Positions 7,999 to 15,297 of a stretch of 64,000 nt of DNA are shown one piece after another. The translations under genes were made by a program, and so were the position numbers. Origin of the DNA: Collinsella sp. (lineage in GTDB: Bacteria > Actinomycetota > Coriobacteriia > Coriobacteriales > Coriobacteriaceae). Within the stretch, counting starts at the first letter, position 1, and every line of letters begins with the position of its first letter. Location: positions 1-64,000 of the forward strand of contig JAHAGQ010000007.1 in NCBI GenBank assembly GCA_018373675.1. Direction: 5' to 3'. The notes beneath the pieces were generated by a model, which was not told where the DNA came from, did not search any database, and worked only from the letters and a program-made list of their open reading frames with translations.

Positions 7999-9081
7999 TT
8001 ACCAGATGCTCGGCCAGAGACCAAGCGGGCCAGCGCCCAGGATGCCAAGGACGAAGAGCAGGAGAATGCCCTTGGTCGGGGTCCAGCTGTGCTTAGCGAA
8101 CATGTAGTAAAGCAGCAGCGTAAGCATAAGCGGGACGAGCTTCGGGACGATGGTGTTGAGGGTGTCGGCAACAGAGAAGTTGACCGGATCCTCGGTAACG
8201 GTGCCGTAGGTCACGGACTCCATGCCGTTACCCAGATCGGTGACGCCGCACTCGACAGCGTTGCCGTCGGCATCGGAAGCGGTAAGGGCGTTGCCGTCCT
8301 TATCGGTCATGGCGATGGTACCGGCCTCAGCGGTCTCGGTATCGATGCCCTCCATACCGGTGAAGTTCTCGGCCTCCTTCTCGGAGACGATCACGGTAGT
8401 AGCGGAGAGACCACGGGTGGTGCCGTTGGGGATCTGGAGGTTGATCTGGGTGCCACCCATGGTGACGACCAGGCAACCGACGACGAAGACGCCCATGATG
8501 GAAGCGGCACGCGTGAAGGCCTGCATGTTGGCGGTCAGAGCGTCAATAGCGCTGGTGCCAAGCTTGTAGGACCAGTTCATGAGCCAGAAGCGCAGAGCGA
8601 ACTGGACGACGTTGAAGATCACCAGGAAGATGATCGGTGCAGCGGCGTTGCCGTTGATGGCCATGTTGGAGGTGATGCCGGCCGTGATAGGCACGAGCGT
8701 CAGCCAGAACAGGGCGTCACCGATACCACCGAGCGGGCCCATTGCGGCGACGCGGACGGCGCGGATCGTGGGGATGTCAACCTTGTTCTGCTCGAGCGAA
8801 AGCACGATGCCCATAACAAAGGTGACAAGGAACGGGTGGGTGTTGAAGAACTCCAGGTTGTGGCTCATGGAAGCCGCGAGGTCGTTCTTGTTGGTGTGGA
8901 TCTTCTCCAGACCGGGGATGATGGAGTAAAGCCAGCCAGCGGCCTGCATGCGCTCGTAGTTGAACGATGCCTGCAGGAAGCAGGAGCGCCAAGCCATCTT
9001 GTTGAGGGTCTTCTGGTCGAGCTGCGGAGCAGGAGTGAGATCCTCGTAGTGCTCCGGGATCACATACTCATTAGATGCCAT
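7999..9081 (-). CDS. PTS IID subunit, mannose/GalNAc family, with extra loop
   Basis: A 360-residue IID protein of the mannose-family PTS, which with IIC forms the membrane channel for sugar uptake. The conserved N-terminal segment (MAWRSCFLQASFNYERMQ), LEFFNTHPFL, and MGPLGGIGDALFWLTL are present. Family members are near 270-300 residues. The excess is a polar insertion at about residues 221-305, between the penultimate membrane region and the LVPLMLTLLLYYM segment, rich in Asp, Glu, Thr and Gly. The ATG at 9081 has a strong GGAGGTGA site and overlaps the IIC stop by about 11 bp, so translation is coupled. Confidence 0.92.
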   Translation of the reverse strand: MASNEYVIPEHYEDLTPAPQLDQKTLNKMAWRSCFLQASFNYERMQAAGWLYSIIPGLEKIHTNKNDLAASMSHNLEFFNTHPFLVTFVMGIVLSLEQNKVDIPTIRAVRVAAMGPLGGIGDALFWLTLVPITAGITSNMAINGNAAAPIIFLVIFNVVQFALRFWLMNWSYKLGTSAIDALTANMQAFTRAASIMGVFVVGCLVVTMGGTQINLQIPNGTTRGLSATTVIVSEKEAENFTGMEGIDTETAEAGTIAMTDKDGNALTASDADGNAVECGVTDLGNGMESVTYGTVTEDPVNFSVADTLNTIVPKLVPLMLTLLLYYMFAKHSWTPTKGILLLFVLGILGAGPLGLWPSIW

Positions 9082-9871
9082 CTTCGAAGTCACCTCCGTC
9101 AGAAACAGCTGCACCCTTCAGCTCGGTCTGCTGCTGGAAGTCCCAGAAAGCGATGCCGAAGCCGATGAGAGCGAGGATGAGCAGAGCAGGGGTTGCCAGC
9201 GAATCGTTGGCAACGGTGATGAGCGCGAGGCCAAAGCCCATGAGGAAGAAGCCCCACATATCGCGGTTCATCATAACCTTGAGCAGGACGGCGAAGCCGA
9301 CGAAGCGCATCATGCCGCCTGCAGCGGAGAGACCGGTCTGCAGCCAAGTCGGGATGGCGGAAGCGATGGTCTGACCAATGGTAGCGCCAGCGATGAAGAA
9401 CAGGGTGACGACGACAGCGAAGATCAGGCCGAGCAGAGCCATGGCGAAGTAGTTCAGGCGCTCGATGCCCTTGGTGTCCGCGTTATGAGCCATGTTATCG
9501 GCCGTGGACATAAGCGGGGACATAAGCGTGAAGACCAGGGTAACGCCGAGCTGACCAAGCAGGGCGAACGGAATGGCAAGGCCGACTGCCGCGTTGGGCT
9601 CGAGACCCGTAGCGATAGCGAGAATGGCTGCCATGATGCCGCCGATGACGGCGTTAGGCGGCTGAGCGCCTCCGATCGGCATGTTGCCGATCGTCATGAG
9701 CTGATAGGTACCACCCACGAGAAGACCGGTGTTGAGGTCGCCAAGGATAAGACCGATGACGGCGCCGGTGACGATGGGCTGATAGAGAGACTCGAGGAAG
9801 TCAAACTGGTCGATTGCCGCGATGAACGTGACGACGAAGACCAGAGCGATCTGGATGATCGAGTATTCCAT
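9071..9871 (-). CDS. PTS IIC subunit, mannose/GalNAc family
   Basis: A 266-residue polytopic membrane protein of the PTS IIC (ManY/AgaC) family. It has the typical N-terminal DQFDFLESLYQPIVTG and the signature LLVGGTYQLMTIGNMPIGGAQPPNAVIGGI. It forms the substrate translocation path with IID. Fourth gene of the IIA-yajC-IIB-IIC-IID operon; its 3' end overlaps the IID start. Confidence 0.93.
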   Translation of the reverse strand: MEYSIIQIALVFVVTFIAAIDQFDFLESLYQPIVTGAVIGLILGDLNTGLLVGGTYQLMTIGNMPIGGAQPPNAVIGGIMAAILAIATGLEPNAAVGLAIPFALLGQLGVTLVFTLMSPLMSTADNMAHNADTKGIERLNYFAMALLGLIFAVVVTLFFIAGATIGQTIASAIPTWLQTGLSAAGGMMRFVGFAVLLKVMMNRDMWGFFLMGFGLALITVANDSLATPALLILALIGFGIAFWDFQQQTELKGAAVSDGGDFEDGI

Positions 9872-9924
9872 CTTGCTCCTCCTTTCAAAATGTATGTACG
9901 CACTTTGGATTTCACGTACAGAAC

Positions 9925-9944
9925 GTCAGGGTTTCACTCCTGAC
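9925..9944 (-). other. Intercistronic hairpin between IIB and IIC genes
   Basis: GTCAGG-GTTTCACT-CCTGAC in the 90-bp gap between the IIB stop and the IIC start. A short hairpin here could set relative transcript stability; there is no T run, so it is not a terminator. Confidence 0.4.
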
Positions 9945-9961
9945 AACGTGGATCACGAGGA

Positions 9962-10444
9962 TTACGAGAAGAGCTTGCTCGTGTCCTCAACAGGCGTGCT
10001 CGGAACGCGCCTGATCTCCAACTCCACCCCCAATTCCTGCAGCTCTTTAAACGCAGCGACATCCTCGTCGTTAACTGCGACGGAGGTGGCGACTTGGCGC
10101 TTTCCTTCCGACATGTGCATGTTGCCGATGTTTACCTTCTTTATAGGCACACCGCCCTTGACGAGCGTAAGCACGTCTTCCGGTGTTTCGGCCACGATGA
10201 AGATCTTCTGGCGCGGGCTCGCCTTGCCAATGACGTCGATGGTCTTCTGCAGAGAGAAGAAACGCGTAGCGACGCCGGCGGGAGCGGCCATCTTCATGAG
10301 GTTCTGGCGCATGGTGTTGGACGCCACGTCGTCGTTGGCGACGAGGATGAGGTTGGAGCCCAGGGTGGAGTTCCACTGGGTGGCAACCTGACCATGAACC
10401 AGTCGGTTATCGATGCGGGTAAGAAGAATGTTGGGTTCTGCCAT
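9962..10444 (-). CDS. PTS IIB subunit, mannose/GalNAc family
   Basis: A 160-residue cytosolic phosphocarrier that receives phosphate from IIA and passes it to the incoming sugar. The active-site motif RLVHGQ is intact with His17 (codon CAT), unlike its paralogue at 226-708 where this is Tyr. Other conserved blocks are GSNLILVANDDVA, GVATRFFSLQKTIDVI and LVKGGVPIKKVNIGNMH. Third gene of the PTS operon. Confidence 0.94.
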   Translation of the reverse strand: MAEPNILLTRIDNRLVHGQVATQWNSTLGSNLILVANDDVASNTMRQNLMKMAAPAGVATRFFSLQKTIDVIGKASPRQKIFIVAETPEDVLTLVKGGVPIKKVNIGNMHMSEGKRQVATSVAVNDEDVAAFKELQELGVELEIRRVPSTPVEDTSKLFS

Positions 10445-10480
10445 GTTGATCAGCTTCCTTTCGTTATTTGCTGACGACAG

Positions 10481-10762
10481 TTACTTGATCTCCTGAATCG
10501 CGTAACGCGAAACATCTACGACGGCTCCGGATCGGACTTTGATCTGGACCTTCTCGCCTTCGATGCCTTTGACGGTTCCGTAGATACCGCCGGCGAAAAG
10601 AACCTCTTGACCCGGCTTGAGCTCGGTGTGCAGCTCCTTGAAGTACTTCTGCTTCTTCTTCATGTTGATTTGCGACCAGATGGTGTAAATCAAGCCCATG
10701 ATGACAAGCAGGCCTAAAAGGGCGACCGAGGAGCTCAGGACGTTGGCTCCGAAATCGGCCAT
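10481..10762 (-). CDS. YajC-family protein within the PTS operon
   Basis: A 93-residue protein with one N-terminal membrane helix (residues 9-29) and a C-terminal YajC-like domain: KKKQKYFKELHTELKPGQEVLFAGGIYGTVKGIEGEKVQIKV. YajC is usually an accessory of the SecDF translocase, encoded beside secD. Here it lies between IIA and IIB genes; its ATG overlaps the IIA stop as TAATG. Streptococcal glycosaminoglycan PTS operons are also known to include a YajC-family gene, so a PTS-linked role is plausible. No secD or secF is in the window. Confidence 0.88.
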   Translation of the reverse strand: MADFGANVLSSSVALLGLLVIMGLIYTIWSQINMKKKQKYFKELHTELKPGQEVLFAGGIYGTVKGIEGEKVQIKVRSGAVVDVSRYAIQEIK

Positions 10763-11205
10763 TAGATGCCGTCCTCGTCGCCGAAGATATCCTCTTCGTC
10801 GGAGCCGGCAACGGATGCGACCGTCTGGGCGGTGATGCCCGTCTGGCCAACGGTCACGGCCTGCTCGCCAAGCTCGGCGAGCGTGGCGTTGCCGCGGAGG
10901 AACAGAAGCTCAATAACCATGGGAAGGTTGGTGCCGGTCAGAACCTCGACGTTGTCGACATCCTGGGCAATCATCATCGCCTGGTTGAACGGGGTGCCAC
11001 CAAGCAGGTCGGTAAAGACGAGCACGCCATCGCACTCCTCGCGCATGGCGGTAATAGCGGCGCGGAGATCCTCACCGTAGGAAGCAGCCTGGTCGCCCTC
11101 AAAAGGAACGACGGTAAAAGCGGGCTGGTCGCCAGCAACCATAGCGATAGCGCTTGCGAGGCCGGGTGCGAACTGTCCATGACCGGTAAGAATAAAGCCA
11201 ACCAT
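10762..11205 (-). CDS. PTS IIA subunit, mannose/GalNAc family
   Basis: A 147-residue cytosolic IIA (EIIA-Man fold) that takes phosphate from HPr. The N terminus MVGFILTGHGQFAPGL carries His9 as the probable phosphorylation site. FTDLLGGTPFNQA and GTNLPMVIELL are family blocks; the acidic C-terminal DEEDIFGDEDGI is extra. First gene of the operon, start ATG 11205 with GGAAGGG upstream. The next gene overlaps by one base. Confidence 0.92.
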   Translation of the reverse strand: MVGFILTGHGQFAPGLASAIAMVAGDQPAFTVVPFEGDQAASYGEDLRAAITAMREECDGVLVFTDLLGGTPFNQAMMIAQDVDNVEVLTGTNLPMVIELLFLRGNATLAELGEQAVTVGQTGITAQTVASVAGSDEEDIFGDEDGI

Positions 11206-11320
11206 TCAAATTTCCCTTCCGAAGGTGTGTACGATCTGAGTCCGATGATTTTCGGAAGCCAGCGGGCGCTCGCCCTTAAAGCTTCTTAGAAAGCGTACTT
11301 TGAAGACCAGTGGTTTCTAA

Positions 11321-11334
11321 ACTGGTAGTAACCA
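11321..11334. promoter_or_regulatory. Putative GntR operator upstream of the PTS operon
   Basis: ACTGGTAGTAACCA matches the agaS-upstream site at 7029-7042 in 13 of its 14 positions shared with CTGGTAGTAACCAG context. Another half-site, ACCAGTGGT, begins at 11306. It lies about 115 bp upstream of the IIA start codon. Confidence 0.7.
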
Positions 11335-11601
11335 CGTGATGTGTTGTTGTCACTATATCACCCCAGAAGAGGTCGCTTTCGTTGATTCATACGGTAAAAC
11401 GTTTTTGCACCGCTCACGGTGATAAATCGACCGTTTACCGGTCGTTAACACTTCTACCTGCGGTTTTGAAACCGTTCCGAAATGCTTTGGCAAAAGATCG
11501 GATCTTTTCCTGTGTCTAAACAACGCAGGGCGGCTAAAAATAGCGTGTAGAAAAATTGCAGGTCATTGTGAAGATATGTGAATTGGTCTTTTTGACTTAA
11601 T

Positions 11602-11617
11602 ACCAGTTAGAACCAGT
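11602..11617. promoter_or_regulatory. Third, degenerate operator-like site
   Basis: On the minus strand ACTGGTTCTAACTGGT; the first half matches the operator consensus and the second half diverges, leaving two tandem ACTGGT half-sites. Confidence 0.4.
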
Positions 11618-11756
11618 TTTGAGATTATCGGTGAACGGTAGTTTTCGACCGTTCACCGGTTACTTGCAATCGTTTGCAGTCGTTTTCCCAGATGAATTAG
11701 GGAAACACAATGGAGCGCTTGCGCGGGCGCGAGGCCTACTCCAGTGGTTTCGGCAG

Positions 11757-11794
11757 CAAAAAGCCCGCTAGAACGTTGTCCGTTCTAGCGGGCT
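11757..11794 (-). terminator. Terminator of the SurA-N-like gene
   Basis: Perfect 14-bp stem AGCCCGCTAGAACG/CGTTCTAGCGGGCT with five T residues behind it on the minus strand. Confidence 0.85.
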
Positions 11795-11836
11795 AAATCA
11801 GGCAGATCGGCTAGCGCACAGTAGTGCAGGCAAACC

Positions 11837-12931
11837 TTACGCAAACAGGCCGTAGATGCTGATGTTGGCCTTGGCATACAGGCCGTTAGCATACTCGGTC
11901 CACTTGGAGCTGGCGCTCGAAGCCTGCGAAGAGTACTGCTGGTAGGCGGTGTAATAGGCGGTCATGGCCTGCTTGTAGGTAGCGCTATCAGCCGTAAAGG
12001 CATCGTCAGCGAAGGCCTTAGCGTAGGTGCTATCGGCGTCCTTCCAGGTGCCCTTTTCGCTATCCCACTCGTCGCCGGCAAGTTTGATGATGTAATCGGC
12101 GTAGTCCTTGCTCGCAGTCTCCTCGTTGCCGTCAGCAGGCTCGGTCGGGGCGGTCGGCATGCTTGCGGAGCTATCGCCCACCTTCTTCTTGTAGAGCTTC
12201 TGCAGCGTCGCGGACTGACGGACGATCTGCTTGGCCTGGTCCTTGGACACGCCATACTGCGTGGCCATGGTCTTGTAGTCCGAAGTGCCGATGGAATCCT
12301 CGGCGTACTTCTTCATCTCCTTAGAAGAGACGGTGATGCCCTCGTCCTCGGCAGCGTCGAGCAGGATCTTGTTGCGCACGTAGGACAGGATGACGTCGGC
12401 AGAGGGAGCGGTGTAGTTGCCATCGCCATCCTTGACGGTGTCGAGGCTGTACTGGCTCTCAATGGCCTCGCGCGCGGTGATGTCGCTCTTCTTGCCGTTG
12501 TAGCTGTAGCTTGCCACGGTCGAATCGAGCTGGTCCTCGGTGAGGGTCGCCGAGCCGACACCCTTGCCGCCAAAACCACCATTGCCAATAAAGAAGCCAA
12601 TCACGGCAGCAATCACGACTGCAACCACAAAGGCGGCAATCATCGTCTTCTTGTGCTTGGATGCGCGGTCGTCTTCGTCGGAACCCAGGATATCGTCGTC
12701 CTCGTCCTGCTCCTCGGGCATGAGGTTCTCGTCGGCGGCGTCCGCGGCGATCTTTGCCTCCAGGCGAGCGTCCTCCTCCTCGGCCGTCGTACCGGCGACA
12801 ATATGTTCGGCAGACGTACCGGCGACCAGATCGATCTTCTCCTCCTCATCACCATCGGGGCCTTCGCCGCGCTCGATGATCTGGATGCCGTCGATCTCGT
12901 CCTTCTCGTCCTTCTTTTGAATCAGACCCAT
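11837..12931 (-). CDS. Membrane-anchored SurA-N-like protein with acidic cytoplasmic region
   Basis: A 364-residue protein. Residues 1-92 are very acidic (runs such as EEQDEDDDILGSDEDD), followed by KHKK and one membrane helix (about 96-115). The external part (about 130-260) looks like the N-terminal helical domain of SurA/PrsA-type chaperones: LTEDQLDSTVASY, VILSYVRNKILLDAAEDEGITVSSKEM, and YKTMATQYGVSKDQAKQIVRQ. The peptidyl-prolyl isomerase domain is absent; the rest is Ser/Ala/Tyr-rich and helical. A chaperone-like role outside the membrane is inferred, not proven. Start ATG 12931 with AAGGAG. Confidence 0.75.
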   Translation of the reverse strand: MGLIQKKDEKDEIDGIQIIERGEGPDGDEEEKIDLVAGTSAEHIVAGTTAEEEDARLEAKIAADAADENLMPEEQDEDDDILGSDEDDRASKHKKTMIAAFVVAVVIAAVIGFFIGNGGFGGKGVGSATLTEDQLDSTVASYSYNGKKSDITAREAIESQYSLDTVKDGDGNYTAPSADVILSYVRNKILLDAAEDEGITVSSKEMKKYAEDSIGTSDYKTMATQYGVSKDQAKQIVRQSATLQKLYKKKVGDSSASMPTAPTEPADGNEETASKDYADYIIKLAGDEWDSEKGTWKDADSTYAKAFADDAFTADSATYKQAMTAYYTAYQQYSSQASSASSKWTEYANGLYAKANISIYGLFA

Positions 12932-12968
12932 ATCAGTTACTCCTTGTTAGGAAACATAGTCCGCAATA

Positions 12969-12998
12969 GAATACGCCCGACAAAGCGCCGGGCGTATT
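12969..12998 (-). terminator. Probable terminator of the isocitrate dehydrogenase operon
   Basis: AATACGCCCG/CGGGCGTATT stem on the minus strand, with only a weak T-rich tail; lies between the dehydrogenase stop and the next start. Confidence 0.5.
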
Positions 12999-13057
12999 GA
13001 TTCTCAGGTTATACGCAAACACTTAAGTACTATTTAGGCGTTTGCAGTCTGCATGCC

Positions 13058-14143
13058 TTAGGCCAGGTGCGCGATAACGGCATCGGCAAAGGCCTGCGTG
13101 CCCACAGCGCCCTCAACGGAGCCGGTCTGGGCACGACGAACGTCGCCGGTAACCTGCTCACCCTCGTCGAGCGTGGCAGAAACGGCGGCGCGAATGCGAT
13201 TGGCCGCGTCGTTCTCGCCCAGGTGATCGAGCATCATAGCCGCGGACAGAATCTCGGCCGTGGGGTTAGCGATATCCTGGCCAGCGATATCGGGCGCGGA
13301 GCCGTGCGTCGCCTCGAAGATGGCGCAGTCGGCACCGATGTTGGAACCCGGAGCCATACCCAGTCCACCTACCAGACCGGCGCACAGGTCGCTCACAATG
13401 TCACCGTACAGGTTGGGCAGCACCAGGACATCGAAGTCGTTGGGGTTCTGGACCAGGCCCATGCAGGTGGCGTCGACGATCTTGTCGTTGAACTCGATAT
13501 CGGGATAGTTGGCGGCCACCTCGCGCGCAACGCGCAGGAACAGGCCATCGGTCGCCTTCATGATGTTGGCCTTATGCACGGCCGTCACCTTTTTGCGGCC
13601 GCAGCGGCGGGCGTACTCAAAGGCGTACTCCACAATGCGGCGGCTCTTGGCGATGGAGATGGGCTTGATCGAGATAGCGGAATCGGCGGCGAAGGCCTTC
13701 TGACCCGAGCGCTCGACAAGCTGCGAGAGCTCCTCGACCTCGGCAGCCCCCTCATCGAACTCGATGCCGGCATAGAGGTCCTCGGTGTTCTCGCGCACGA
13801 TGACCAGGTCGACGTCGCGGAAGCGCGAGCCGTCGCCCGGCTGCGACAGGCAAGGGCGCACACAGGCGTACAGGTCAAAGTGCTTGCGCAGGGCGACGTT
13901 AACGCTGCGGAAACCCGTGCCAACCGGCGTAGTAATGGGACCCTTGATGGCAACCTTGGTCTCGGCGACCGCATCGAGCACGTGCTGGGGCAGCGGCGTG
14001 CCAAACTCGTCCATGACACCGGCACCGGCCTCCTGGACGTTCCAATTGATCTGGACACCGGCGGCCTCGACCACGCGGCGCATGGCCTGCGTAATCTCGG
14101 GACCGATACCGTCACCGGGAATCAGGACTACATCGTGCGCCAT
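13058..14143 (-). CDS. icd: Isocitrate dehydrogenase, NAD-type
   Basis: A 361-residue beta-decarboxylating dehydrogenase of the isocitrate/isopropylmalate family, oxidising isocitrate to 2-oxoglutarate. GPITTPVGTGFRSVNVALRK carries the Ser and Asn typical of isocitrate rather than isopropylmalate enzymes; LYACVRP, VIVRENTEDLYAGIE, and metal-binding Asp in NLYGDIVSDLCAG follow. The segment GSAPDIAGQDIANPTAEILS resembles NAD-dependent forms. It is the last gene of a four-gene operon, 6 bp behind the HEAT-repeat gene. Homoisocitrate or tartrate activity is less likely. Confidence 0.88.
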   Translation of the reverse strand: MAHDVVLIPGDGIGPEITQAMRRVVEAAGVQINWNVQEAGAGVMDEFGTPLPQHVLDAVAETKVAIKGPITTPVGTGFRSVNVALRKHFDLYACVRPCLSQPGDGSRFRDVDLVIVRENTEDLYAGIEFDEGAAEVEELSQLVERSGQKAFAADSAISIKPISIAKSRRIVEYAFEYARRCGRKKVTAVHKANIMKATDGLFLRVAREVAANYPDIEFNDKIVDATCMGLVQNPNDFDVLVLPNLYGDIVSDLCAGLVGGLGMAPGSNIGADCAIFEATHGSAPDIAGQDIANPTAEILSAAMMLDHLGENDAANRIRAAVSATLDEGEQVTGDVRRAQTGSVEGAVGTQAFADAVIAHLA

Positions 14144-14149
14144 AATCTG

Positions 14150-14848
14150 TTACTCCTCGTCTTCGGCGTCGTCAGATTTTTTAACGCTAGCACGCTTCTT
14201 CTTTTTGGAGAGATCCAGGCCAAAACGTTTAACAAGCATTTCGCAAATCTCGCTCGAACGGGCCTTGAGATAGCTGCCTTTGCCGTTCTCGGCGTCGAAC
14301 TTAAGGCGCAGCGCGAGCTTCTCGGCGACCTCGGCGTCAATCTCGCCCCGGCCAAACTCGTACAGGCAACCGAGCATGTCGCGATACTCGAGGTCGCCGT
14401 GGTAGCACTGGATGGCCTCGTCCAGGATGGGCCAAGCCTCGCGCGAACGCTCGACGCTCGTGGCGCCCCACACGCACAGCAGGCGGAAGGCGGCATAGCG
14501 CAGCGTGGACGAAATCTCATCGAACAGCGCGGTCTCGGCGCCCTCAAAGGCATCGCCCAGCTGCTCGGGGCAGGTGGTGGCGAGCGCCGCCAGGGCATCG
14601 AGAGCCTCCCAGCGGGTCTGAGCCTCGGGGCGGTCGAGCGCCTCGATCAGCGCGGGCACGCAGGGCACGACGCGCTGCGGATCGCGCTCGGCAAGCAGGT
14701 GCAGCACGCGGGCGGCAAACTGACGGATGCGGCGCGTGGGGCAGCCGAGCTCCTGGACCAGGCGGTCGACGGCGTTCTCGTTCTCCTCTGCCAGCTGGAG
14801 CTGTGCCAGCTCCTCGTCGGTGAGCTGTTCGTCTTTGTTTTCTGCCAT
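14150..14848 (-). CDS. HEAT-repeat-like helical protein
   Basis: A 232-residue soluble protein with HEAT/ARM-like helical pairs in residues 25-120 (LGCPTRRIRQFAARVLHLLAE, VPALIEALDRPEAQTRWEALDALAALA). It has a charged N terminus and a Lys-rich then acidic tail (KKKKRASVKKSDDAEDEE). Such scaffolds usually bind other proteins. It is between a small membrane protein and icd, all closely spaced, so cotranscribed. Specific function unknown. Confidence 0.75.
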   Translation of the reverse strand: MAENKDEQLTDEELAQLQLAEENENAVDRLVQELGCPTRRIRQFAARVLHLLAERDPQRVVPCVPALIEALDRPEAQTRWEALDALAALATTCPEQLGDAFEGAETALFDEISSTLRYAAFRLLCVWGATSVERSREAWPILDEAIQCYHGDLEYRDMLGCLYEFGRGEIDAEVAEKLALRLKFDAENGKGSYLKARSSEICEMLVKRFGLDLSKKKKRASVKKSDDAEDEE

Positions 14849-14863
14849 AGTTACCTCTTTTTA

Positions 14864-15292
14864 CTATTTCTTAGCGTGCTTGTCAGCACCCTTGCTGTCA
14901 TCGGTGACCGAGATGAGCTGTCGGTCGGCCGCGCCATTGCGACGCGCACGGCGGCGCTCCTCGGCATCGCCCGCGTCGGCGGCGGCGCGGTGAGCCTTGT
15001 TAACGTTAAAGACCTCGTCGTGTTTGCGCCACGGACCGACGGACTCGCCAAAGCTCATCTTAAGGCCGGCGATAAAGCCGCCGAGCCAGCCGATCGGCGC
15101 AAACTGCACCAGCGGGAACAGCGAGAACACCCAGGTCAGCAGGATGACTGCCGCCGCTCCCGCAAAGTTGGCAATCCAGTAGTCGCGCTTGGTGATGACG
15201 CGCTTTTCGCACGCCCACTGGCCGCACAAAAAGCCAATGTAGATCGCGAAGAGAAAGAGCACCAGCGCAAGCACCACGAACGTCCAGCTCAT
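14864..15292 (-). CDS. Small membrane protein, unknown function
   Basis: A 142-residue protein with two predicted membrane helices (residues 2-22 and 35-58) separated by a Cys-containing loop (CGQWACEKR), a Gly-rich turn (IGWLGGFIAGLKMSFGES), and a basic, Ala/Arg-rich cytosolic tail. Start ATG 15292 lies 5 bp after the preceding gene's TAG; GGGGAG of the ribosome site overlaps that gene's end. No family recognised. Confidence 0.7.
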   Translation of the reverse strand: MSWTFVVLALVLFLFAIYIGFLCGQWACEKRVITKRDYWIANFAGAAAVILLTWVFSLFPLVQFAPIGWLGGFIAGLKMSFGESVGPWRKHDEVFNVNKAHRAAADAGDAEERRRARRNGAADRQLISVTDDSKGADKHAKK

Positions 15293-15297
15293 GGGCG

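Larger units (their letters stand above)
11206..11836. promoter_or_regulatory. Palindrome-rich control region upstream of the PTS operon
   Basis: No coding signal. Besides operator-like sites listed separately, it holds perfect or near-perfect inverted repeats: CACCGctcaCGGTG (11409-11422), CGACCG-N5-CGGTCG (11428-11444), CGGTTTTGAAACCG (11461-11474), AAAAGATCGGATCTTTT (11492-11508), and a 10-bp stem CGGTGAACGG/CCGTTCACCG (11629-11658). The motif ACCGTTYACCGGT occurs twice (near 11430 and 11648). The dense sites suggest control by more than one regulator. The right end is the terminator of the next gene. Confidence 0.6.

Noticed and set aside
10481..10762. Core Sec translocase locus
   Set aside because: Only a YajC-like gene is present, with no secD or secF; context is a PTS operon.
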